Source of the DNA: Thelonectria olida
Taxonomy: Eukaryota > Ascomycota > Sordariomycetes > Hypocreales > Nectriaceae
NCBI GenBank assembly: GCA_020736575.1
Contig: JAGPYM010000006.1
Location: 1,674,001 to 1,738,000, forward strand
DNA length: 64,000 nt
Direction: 5' to 3'
A model generated the notes under the pieces. It made no database searches and was not told where the DNA came from. It saw only the letters and a list, made by a program, of their open reading frames with translations. The translations under genes and the position numbers were made by a program. Below, piece by piece: positions 1-8,113 of this stretch; position 1 is the stretch's first letter, and the number at the start of each line of letters is the position of its first letter.

Positions 1-931
1 CCAGAACACTTGGCCATCATCCTCAGACAGAGAGAAAATGTGAGCTACCACGGGTTGAGAAATTGGGACAGTCTAACCGAAATGCCTAGTTGCAAACTGA
101 AATCCAGAAGCATCGAATCCGAAAGACCAATGCGGCCGTTCTTCGTCAGTTTCGCCAAGCAACCCTTGGAGACAACACCCATGCCCAGAGATCGAAATCG
201 GGCACCAAATGGATTTGCCTCGACGACGAGGAGTGCCAGTTCAAGGTGTGTCCATTCTGCCGTCCTTCATACGCAGATCGCTCGTTTCTGGGCATGAACG
301 CTGTCGCCGCTGGCGAGATACCACCAACCGCAGCCACAGGGTTTGGCTTCCACGTCCTGGGCGAACGACCTGTCGTGGATGCGAACATTGTAGGACAACT
401 CGGCCTACGTCCCCCTCCGCCGGTAAGAATGGGGGAATCTGGTGTTTAATACGATTTGATGCTAACAGACAACAGCCTCGATCAGAGTTCAGCTTTAGCA
501 CAAGCTCATATATTTCCGACCTCAGCATGATGGACATGCTGGGCGATCAGCTTCAAAGCTGTGGACTCTGGAATAGCAATCATAGAGACCACGAGCCCGA
601 CCGAGACGGAATCCTGTCCTTGTTATCCCCTGCTCCTGCCCAGTTGACTCACTCGCCTCGATGCGATGACTTGAGGGCATGTACGCAGGCTGCCAAAGTC
701 GCTACTGAGGAGCATCCAAACGAAGGTCTTATTAAAGAGCCATCCCAGCTGTCATCGCAAGGAGAAACCATTCTCCAGTCTCTCAATGGGTTCAAGATCG
801 ATTGTGTGGTTCTGGATCATGTCGGGTCGGTCTCCTCGCCGGAGCCAGACGAGGGCACCGACATTCTCGTCAAGATCAGCGGGTCTCGGGCTGAATCACC
901 ACAACCCGCTTCGAATAAACATACCGAGTAG
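1..931 (+). CDS. 3' part of an unknown Cys-containing fungal protein (partial)
   Basis: The gene is cut by the left edge. Three exons can be joined in one frame: 1-39, 90-422 and 476-931, with introns 40-89 (GTGAGC donor, CTAAC branch, CTAG end) and 423-475 (GTAAGA donor, CAG end). Both introns are phase 0. The visible part starts with a charged helical stretch (LRQRENLQTEIQKHRIRK), then a Cys-bearing segment (WICLDDEECQFKVCPFC) followed by a Gly/Pro stretch. The last 150 residues are acidic, Ser-rich and look disordered. The motif spacing resembles uncharacterised ascomycete proteins; I do not recognise a named domain. The C-x6-C-x4-C-x2-C spacing could bind a metal, but this is inference. 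The stop at 929-931 is clear and about 190 bp of spacer separates it from the convergent TYR1 gene. Confidence 0.7.
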
Positions 932-1120
932 AAGTAGACTGAGACGACTCTCCCTATAACCCGGAAAGTTTTCAATTGAGTTGTACGGAGTAGTAGGTAT
1001 TTGGTATGAGAGCGGGGCCGTCAGCGAGGCCAGGTGAAAATCCATTATTGATGGTTTATTCCCATTGCCGTAAAGAATCTAAGTACTAAAATCGACCGCC
1101 GTGGCAAAGACTCAAGAATC

Positions 1121-2964
1121 CTACGGCTTCAAGCTCTCAAGCACCTTCTTGATCATCTGGTTACCCACCACCTTGGCTTCTTCAAACCGCGGCTCAAAGA
1201 ACTCTTGGGTGCTCACGAAGCGCTTCTCCCACGTCTCAAAGTGACCCAAGCTTACGCACTCAGCCCACCCGCGCGCAGCAAAAGTGAATTCAAGATCGTC
1301 GCTGCGGTACGTCTTGTCCTCGACGGCGGTTTGGATCGCGGCGTCAAGGACTTCGTCGTTTCGGAACAGATACTCTGTCACACCCAGACGCAGTCGGAAC
1401 AGCGGGGTGCTGCACAGCATGTGGTCGTACGGCACGATGTCGAGAGCGGCCCAGCAGTCGACCATGGCGAGGAGAGAAAGGTGGTTGTTCGGGCGGGGCT
1501 CGTCTGTCGGCGTGCCAAGGGAAAAGGACGACAGGATAGAAGGTTCAAGGAGCGGCCGGGTATCCCAGGCGGTTGACGGGCCAAAAACCTTGTCGCGAGC
1601 GCGGTAGAGACGTTCCCGAAGACCCTCGAGGTTGCCCTCGATCATGAGTGTGTACAGATCCGTGACACTTCGGGCATACTGAGAAATCTGTTCCCGAGCC
1701 TCGGGGTTGAGGATGGCAAGTCCGGCGTAGACGTGCCACTTTTGGCTATAGATGCGAAGCATCAGGTTGACTTTGACGTTCTCAATGCCGCCAACATAAC
1801 GGCTCAGCTCCCATGGGAATTGCTTGTTCGCGTGCCAAGCTTTGCCCATGGACAAGAAGGCGGCGTGTGTGACGGCCTGTGTGTCGGCCGTGATGCGGTC
1901 ATGTTCGAGGGCTGTGAGGTAGACAAATTTGGAACGGAGGCACTGAAGGACGGCCTCAACTTTGTGCAGGGCTTCATCGGGGGCGCGGTGCTGGATAAGG
2001 ACGAGAGGCTGGTTGAAGGGGTCGACGTTGGGACCGTGGAGCGAGTGGCACGAGACGATGGAGACGTCGGCGGGGAGGTGGGCTTCGAAAGCCTTGATCT
2101 CGGGCGACTTACAGGATGTCTGACCTCCGACGATGGCGCCCATTTTCGTCGCTGCAAACGAGAAAAAGTCATGTTAGATACCATGCACTTTGGACATCAT
2201 CAGGTTTACTGGTGGGTGGGTGGAGAACGCGTACATGGACCATACTGGGCAATCACACGGTCAATGACGGCGGCCTCGACACTGTAGATGATGTAGTCGC
2301 TGGCTCGGGATACATAGTGACCATTTCGGCAAATTTCTATATTTTTCTATTGGAAAGCTTCAGCGTTCTAGCCATGCGGGAGCAACGTGAACGAGGCAGG
2401 AGGCGAGAGCCGTACATTTCCAGCGTATTCCTTCTGCAGACGTTCAAGATTCTCTTCTCTATCGCAGGCCAGAATTCTATAGTCCGCCGTTAGCCACTGG
2501 GCACGGTGTCGAGATATTATCACGAGGGATGATGGATATGTGTTCCTAGACTTGAGTCGCCACGTTAGCGGTTGATTGTGGAAGTGATGGTGAATGAGAA
2601 AGAAGTGAGAAGGGATTGCTTCAGACAAAGTGATTGTTAAGGTAGCTAGCAGTTACATCATCGAGAGCACAGGGGGATGTCTGATGGCCGGAACGGACAC
2701 CAGACGACCCTGAACAATGCTCGAGCCAAATGCGCTCTAGTCATCATAAGAGGATGAGGGTGTTGGGAAAAGGAAGAAGAGATATGACTTACCATGAAGA
2801 ACACAGGTGTAGGAGCTGGAGGTACCAATTGCAAGGCCAACTTACCTCCAGCCAGCGGCAGACAGCCTCTCGGCGTACATCTTGCCCATGTCGCCCATAC
2901 CAATCAATCCGATGACAAAGTTTTCCATCCCAGCTGGGACGGGTGAGTCAGAGGAAGAAGCCAT
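1121..2964 (-). CDS. TYR1: Prephenate dehydrogenase (NADP+), TYR1 type
   Basis: Catalyses oxidative decarboxylation of prephenate to 4-hydroxyphenylpyruvate in tyrosine synthesis, in the cytosol. Four exons give about 440 residues: 2964-2846, 2476-2416, 2346-2235 and 2151-1121. The frames join cleanly at phases 2, 0 and 1. The start at 2964 is followed after 12 residues by the Rossmann segment IGLIGMGDMGKMYAERL, the NADP-binding loop. Exon 2 gives ILACDREENLERL (end of the second beta strand), exon 3 NGHYVSRASDYIIYSVEA, and exon 4 VGGQTSCKSPEIKAFEAHLP and VSCHSLHGPNVDP, a segment expected around the prephenate site, and then the all-helical C-terminal half. Length matches fungal Tyr1 (about 440-450). 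Intron 1 is unusually long at 369 bp; introns 2 and 3 are 68 and 83 bp. The start is divergent from the ATS1-like gene, 367 bp apart. Identification is firm; intron 1 borders are a little less so. Confidence 0.9.
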
Positions 2965-3331
2965 GGTGATCTACTGCTCGATGGAAATGGCAAGCAGAGA
3001 GGGCATGGATCACATCCTGCGGCGACAAGAACAAGCCTCAAGCTGAGTCTGCACGGGGTGAATCGAGCGAGAGAGTTATTCGTTGTTGTTGTGAGGATGG
3101 AAGTCAGAGGAGGAAGGAAGAAAAAAAAAGTTGAAGGGAAGTCGTATTCATAGGTGGGGATTAGCGAGAAATTATGTAAGCAAGGCACCATGATGGGTCC
3201 GCTCTGCGATATAACGATGGGTATGCAGCTATCAAGCACAGCTCTCCAGTGACACAGAAACCACCTTGGACCGAGTGAAGTATTCCCTCTCTTTGCGTAT
3301 CTTTCCATTTCGCATTCTAAACTCTAAAGTC

Positions 3332-4423
3332 ATGGAGGTCATATTTGCGCTTGGCTCAAATGGCTCAGGGCAGCTAGGAATCGGGCACAAAGAAGATGTG
3401 TCAGTTCCCAAGCAAGTGCTCTTCGAGCCCGCTCAACCAGAATCGTCCATCACGAGAATCGCAGCTGGCGGCAACCACACCCTGCTACTGACCAAGTCTG
3501 GAAAGATCTTTTGGAGCGGTGACTCCACGCCTGGAGCTTGCGGGTTGGCCTCTGGGCCAGATGTCCCTGTTTTCCACGAGATCTCGCTCACCAAGGACGC
3601 AGATGATGGCGTTGGAGAGGTTGATCTAATTGCTGCAACTTGGGAGGCTTCGGTGGTAGTTGCAAAGGATGCTGATGGCAAGAGGACAAAGGTTTTCAGT
3701 TTTGGGTTAGGTGGGAAGGGAGAGCTGGGCCTGGGCGAGCTCATTATGCGAACGCCGAGCGCCAGCAGGATCAAGGACTTCCCGCCTGCCGGGACGGAAG
3801 TCGTGGACATCGCGGCATGCATGAGCCATGTCGTCGCTGTGTTGAGCAACGGCGATGCCTACGGTTGGGGAAATGGGGCCAAGGGACAGGCTGGAAGCCC
3901 CAATGAAGTCATCCACGCGCCCCGAAAAATTGAGGGCGTGGGCTTCAAGGTTTCCAGAGCCGTCTGTGGTCGGACATTTACATGCTTGTTCGGTGAGTCT
4001 GGGAGCGGAAAGATTCAAGTTCTGGGTTCGGACAAATGGGGGATTCAATCCAATGCACCTCAACCAGCTCCCAAGTGGAAAGACGTGGGTGCAAGCTGGG
4101 GAAACGTCTACATCTTGACCGAAGATGGCGAGCTACGAAGCTGGGGTCGAGACGATCACGGACAGTTGCCTCCGCCAAACCTCCCAAAGCTCAGCAAAAT
4201 TGCCATTGGAAGCGAACATGTGGTGGCGCTCTCGACTGACGGAGATGTTCTCTCATGGGGTTGGGGTGAACATGGAAACTGCGGACCACAGGTCGACAAC
4301 AACGATGTCAAAGGCAGATGGAACGTCATTGCATCGTCAAAATTCATCCCTCCTGGATCTAAGATAGGCGCAGTCGGTGCAGGATGCGCGACCAGTTGGG
4401 TGTTCATTACGGCCGAGGAGTGA
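3332..4423 (+). CDS. ATS1: RCC1-repeat beta-propeller protein, Ats1/Kti13-like
   Basis: Intronless, 363 residues from the ATG at 3332. The sequence is made of RCC1-type blades: FALGSNGSGQLGIGHKEDV at residues 5-23, then FSFGLGGKGELGLGE, AYGWGNGAKGQAG, LRSWGRDDHGQLPPP and LSWGWGEHGNCGP. This is the size and layout of the small propeller Ats1/Kti13, which in yeast pairs with Kti11/Dph3 and supports Elongator-dependent tRNA modification and diphthamide synthesis; it was first found as an alpha-tubulin suppressor. The propeller fold is seen directly; the Ats1 assignment rests on length, on starting straight into blade 1 with no other domain, and on family knowledge. Another RCC1-family role cannot be excluded. 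The gene converges on RAD9 with only 49 bp between the stops. Confidence 0.82.
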   Translation: MEVIFALGSNGSGQLGIGHKEDVSVPKQVLFEPAQPESSITRIAAGGNHTLLLTKSGKIFWSGDSTPGACGLASGPDVPVFHEISLTKDADDGVGEVDLIAATWEASVVVAKDADGKRTKVFSFGLGGKGELGLGELIMRTPSASRIKDFPPAGTEVVDIAACMSHVVAVLSNGDAYGWGNGAKGQAGSPNEVIHAPRKIEGVGFKVSRAVCGRTFTCLFGESGSGKIQVLGSDKWGIQSNAPQPAPKWKDVGASWGNVYILTEDGELRSWGRDDHGQLPPPNLPKLSKIAIGSEHVVALSTDGDVLSWGWGEHGNCGPQVDNNDVKGRWNVIASSKFIPPGSKIGAVGAGCATSWVFITAEE

Positions 4424-4472
4424 CATGGCCACGACATGTTCCAACAAAAATACAACCAATGACCCGGAGTCC

Positions 4473-6081
4473 TTAATCAGGGAACAGTGCCAGGCCTTTA
4501 ACATCTGACAACTTTTGTGTCGGCTCCAAGAACTGGGACTCGTCAACCGTTGGCTGTGGACGGTCACGCTCAGACTCTGCCTCTGCCGTCTGTCGATCCT
4601 CAACTCTGCTCATGTGCATCGCGGAAGGATTCTGAAAGAGTTAGCTTCTGGACAATCACCCAAGAGAACTATGTCAACTCACCGGGTCCGCGCTATGGTC
4701 CCACTCCAATCTCGCATCCTCCTCTGCGTCCTCGTCCTCATCTCTTACTGGTTCCCAACCCTCATCCTCGACGAACAGGCTCTCTGACCTCATCGTTGGG
4801 GCTGGAGGTGGTCTTTGCGACGGACGCAAGTCAAACGCTCCTATGCGTGATGCACTCGCTCTAGCAGCGCTCAGTTGCGGAGTCGGGATCTGTGGCCGGG
4901 ATGGAGGAGGGACTTGGGACCGAGGCGGCTGGGGTGTTTCGGACGGAGCCACACTCGTTCTACGGGACGTGGCTTCGAGTCGCGGGCCATTGTTCTGGTT
5001 GTTCTTACGACCCTTTTTGGTCTTTTGCCCTGGGTTGCTGCCTCTTTCGCCAACTGTCATGATTAAGAATTCGCATGAAATAGCATCTCCCTTGCAAGAA
5101 AGTTGGATAGGACGGGCGGGGATTGAGTATCTCGCGGAGATGTCGTTGCCGGTAATACCTGCGTGTTGGATGATGGCACGGAAGTCCTTGACAGATATTA
5201 CAATGTGTAGCTTGTCTTCAACATCGATATCGTCAAACTCGTCGACTTCCACGGCGATTGACGTCTGAAGCGGCTTCTTGAGGACCGCTAAGTTAATGTG
5301 TTAGTGTACGGGTTTAGTGATGGGCTCAAATTAGCATACCATCCTCGCTAACTGTCTTTTCGCTGAAGCAAGTAAAATTGACATGGTCGCCGTCGGTATT
5401 GATGTCTAGAAACTCGATGCCAGGGCCAAAGTGGTCCATCAACTGTCGTAGTGTCCTCGATGAAATAGTCCAATGGTGTGGGGCATCTTGCTTGTTGAAC
5501 TTGGCGTGAACTGGAACAGCGACCTCGAAGGGTAGACGATGGGTAGACGTCATGCCATTGCGGAAGATGATGCGCACGATGAAGCGGCTTTGGACCCCTT
5601 CGCCATCCTCTATGGCGATGTCGCATCGGTCAATGAGCGTCTGCTTCTCGGCGTCTCTTTGGCTGTCAGGAGCAGTGCGGCTCCGGAACAGAGATACGAG
5701 AGCCTAAGATCAACGCGTCAGGATTCAATGGGAAGAATGCATGGTCGCCAGATGCCTGCAGGAACGTACTCGAATATGCAGAGTGCAGTAGAAGCGATCG
5801 CGAAACTGACCGGTGCCTTGAAACTGGTACCGCGAGAAGAACTTGTTGGTGGCGAACCGAAAACTGGCATAGGCCGACTTGGAAGTATTGAGCGTGGTAA
5901 GAACAAACTATGGATTTTTTGTCAATTTTACTGCGATTTGTGATGCTTGACACGGTGAATGACTGACAGAATCCTTTCGGGCCTCGAGGGAGACTTCGTC
6001 GCTGAACTTGTTCAGGCAGACCAGTGCGTCGCGAAAGGCCGAGACGCCTTCCTCGCTGAGAGTAAGGTTCAGGAGCGCCAT
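4473..6081 (-). CDS. RAD9: DNA-damage checkpoint clamp subunit Rad9
   Basis: Rad9 is the PCNA-like subunit of the nuclear 9-1-1 clamp loaded at damaged DNA; its tail recruits TopBP1/Rad4 and activates ATR/Mec1. Five exons give 459 residues: 6081-5968, 5907-5770, 5703-5340, 5287-4683 and 4631-4473. Phases agree throughout. The start MALLNLTLSEEGVSAFRDAL and the following LNKFSDEVSLEA are the hallmark N-terminus; exon 2 continues with FVLTTLNTSKSAYASFRF. The clamp fold runs to about residue 290 and includes LDINTDGDHVNFTCFSEK and HIVISVKDFRAIIQHAG. The remaining tail is Pro/Ser-rich and acidic (VEDEGWEPVRDEDEDAEED), as expected of the phosphorylated Rad9 tail, and the protein ends VKGLALFPD. 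All four introns have good donors (GTCAGT, GTACGT, GTATGC, GTGAGT). Confidence 0.93.
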
Positions 6082-6904
6082 GGTGCCCACCGTAAACGGT
6101 GTCTCTGGCGAGTTATTGGTGAGATTGTATGAGAAATTCAGCACTCATTATGCTTGGGAAGGAAACAATTGGAAATTTGGAAGTTGTTCACGTTCATTCA
6201 GTGCGTGTCATCGCACGAAGCACCTGCACCACGAAGTCGACTAAAACGGAAAGTACTGGGGCCTCTCGGTATACGCATAGTCCGGTATAAGCATATACCC
6301 TATACCTCTCTGTTATTGACGAGGCAGGTCAAGTTTTTTGCCATTCGTGGTTGCGTTCAAGTGATAGAAAGGGAATATTGAAGAAGAATGCTTGTTCATG
6401 TTTACATTTGTTGCACAGTGTTGACGTGGAACTGTTGTTTTCTTCGCGCCTCAACAATCCTTACGGCTGGTATGTGGTCACCGGAGTGGGCAAGACACAC
6501 AGAAATGGTAGGTCGATCAAGCTTGGGTAACGACTAGATAAATTGCACACATATGCAGCTCTTCAAAAGAGATTTGCGGAATGGAAGAATGTGATCCATG
6601 CAAGTCAGTGGTGCAATTCACCACGATTTGGTGATGGTGGTGTTCCTGCGTGGCTTGATGGAACATCACTCACTTACTTGGTGGTGGTCTCGCCAGCCAC
6701 ACCCAGACCACACAGGCGGGACCGCGTGCAACAGGATATCACGACCAGATTGAAATATAATGTTGTTGTTAATTTAATACGCTTTAGGAATCATTAGGTA
6801 TTCGTATGTTGTCCGTCGCCCCGTGCCCGTACTGTGCCGGTCCCTTATCCGACCTTTCATTTGCGCAACATGGTATCATTCAAATGGTAATTTGACCTCG
6901 TTTC
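6082..6904. other. Spacer between RAD9 and the microprotein gene
   Basis: About 820 bp upstream of RAD9 and downstream of the small gene at 6905-7033. Only short ORFs without coding character are present. I see no RNA gene, repeat or mobile element. It must hold the RAD9 promoter. Confidence 0.5.
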
Positions 6905-7033
6905 TCATGAACGGAAGCAGCTGAATCTGCCAAAGGTCATGCGCCAAGGCCCACGACGAACGCCATGTCTATCAGCGTGGATGCTGGTTCCGAAATGCTT
7001 TCCGCCGATTCTCTTTCCCCAGAAAAGACCCAT
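6905..7033 (-). CDS. Spliced-transcript gene for a 42-residue basic microprotein
   Basis: A 43-codon ORF that a length cutoff would miss. It begins MGLFWGKRIGGKHFGTSIHA and ends RMTFGRFSCFRS. It is rich in Gly, Arg, His and aromatic residues, strongly basic, with one Cys and no signal peptide or membrane segment. The case for a real gene is the architecture around it. A TATAAAAGG box lies at 7264-7256, followed by a pyrimidine-rich leader. A textbook intron in the leader follows (7126-7064, 63 bp, GTACGT donor, CTAAC branch, CCGCAG acceptor). The start context is near-optimal (CATCACCATGG). The leader's CT repeat (7188-7171) is typical of strong fungal promoters or leaders. I do not recognise the protein; RNA or membrane contact is possible from its charge but is only a guess. 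Confidence 0.6.
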   Translation of the reverse strand: MGLFWGKRIGGKHFGTSIHADRHGVRRGPWRMTFGRFSCFRS

Positions 7034-7063
7034 GGTGATGACGTTGGTGGTATTGTTGTTGTG

Positions 7064-7126
7064 CTGCGGGGATGTTGTTAGTTGAGCGCGCTAGCCATCA
7101 ACAGCAGAAGAGCAACACGGACGTAC
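7064..7126 (-). other. Intron in the 5' leader of the 42-residue microprotein gene
   Basis: On the minus strand the sequence begins GTACGT at 7126 and ends CCCGCAG at 7064, with CAACTAAC about 15 bases before the acceptor. All three splice signals match the consensus of introns in neighbouring genes. It lies 30 bases upstream of the ATG at 7033. Confidence 0.6.
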
Positions 7127-7255
7127 CAAGTGCGGATGAAAAATAGGTGGTCGTTGGGTAGGGTGTTATCAGAGAGAGAGAGAGAGGTATTGTGGATTGA
7201 TGGAGAAAGCAATAAATAAGCAAGAAATTAAGGTGATGAGCGGCTGTTGATCCGG

Positions 7256-7264
7256 CCTTTTATA
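7256..7264 (-). promoter_or_regulatory. TATA box of the microprotein gene
   Basis: Reads TATAAAAGG on the minus strand, 231 bases upstream of the ATG at 7033 with a 63-bp leader intron between. A transcription start 30-60 bases downstream would fall just ahead of the CT-rich leader. Confidence 0.5.
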
Positions 7265-7998
7265 AGCTTGTTTTCGCCCTTCCATGGTCGCACGCACTTG
7301 GTTCCTTGGCAGTTGCGTGTGTGTGGTGGACGCGAACGCATGGGAGGCTTGTTTGGCCTCATGACGTCGATGTTGTGGCGGTGCAACCCAATTGAGGCCA
7401 CCCAGTGACTTCGTCCATTAATTCCCCGATCTGCAGACCATGACACCGATGAGACGTGCTTGTACGAATTCAAGCTTTGGTACCATCCATGGATGTCTTC
7501 GATGACATGGAAATGAGCAGCCACCACCCGGATGCACCCCTGCTGGCCATTGGGGTCAGTCAAGCCCCTGGATTGCGAGTTTCTCCATTGTCTTTCAGGT
7601 CCATCAACCGTTCATTTGCGCTGTTCGTTCGTACTTCCACTTGCCAAAGGATAATACGTACCTTGGTTTTCGTCTGGCTCACCAATCAATGTTCAATTCC
7701 TCACCATGCATGCAGTCTTGTCTTCGCAGTGTTCATACATGTGTCCCGAGAACACCTTTCCCCAGACCCTGCTCTTCCACTCATTCTTTAGAGAAGTGTT
7801 TGCTTCTTCAAGCTTGCCAGAACTGAGAAACAACTCCTCAATCATTTGTAGAACAGACAATGCTATTTCCGCATTCCGCCTCAATCATTCACCGCGAAGA
7901 TGGAACAATGGCTTGAGATCCAACTCACTCATGCTTCAATGAGTCCTTGAATACTTCACTTTCAACTCATGATTCAGAAAGAACGGGACTACTTCAAT
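7265..7998. other. Divergent promoter region, no gene seen
   Basis: About 730 bp between the TATA box of the minus-strand microprotein gene and the TATA box of the plus-strand repeat-protein gene. Short overlapping ORFs show no recognisable protein. Expected to carry both promoters. Confidence 0.4.
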
Positions 7999-8005
7999 TA
8001 TAAAA
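7999..8005 (+). promoter_or_regulatory. TATA box of the repeat-protein gene
   Basis: TATAAAA, 115 bases before the ATG at 8114. Its position argues against the upstream in-frame ATG at 8027, which would sit almost on the transcription start. Confidence 0.45.
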
Positions 8006-8113
8006 CGAGTCTTCTGATGGCTAAATATGGAGTTGCTTCTTCCTCCTCATCTCCAGCCCTCTGCGAGATCAGTGAGCATAGTACGACATCGCGACCTGGT
8101 CTCTTATGTCACA

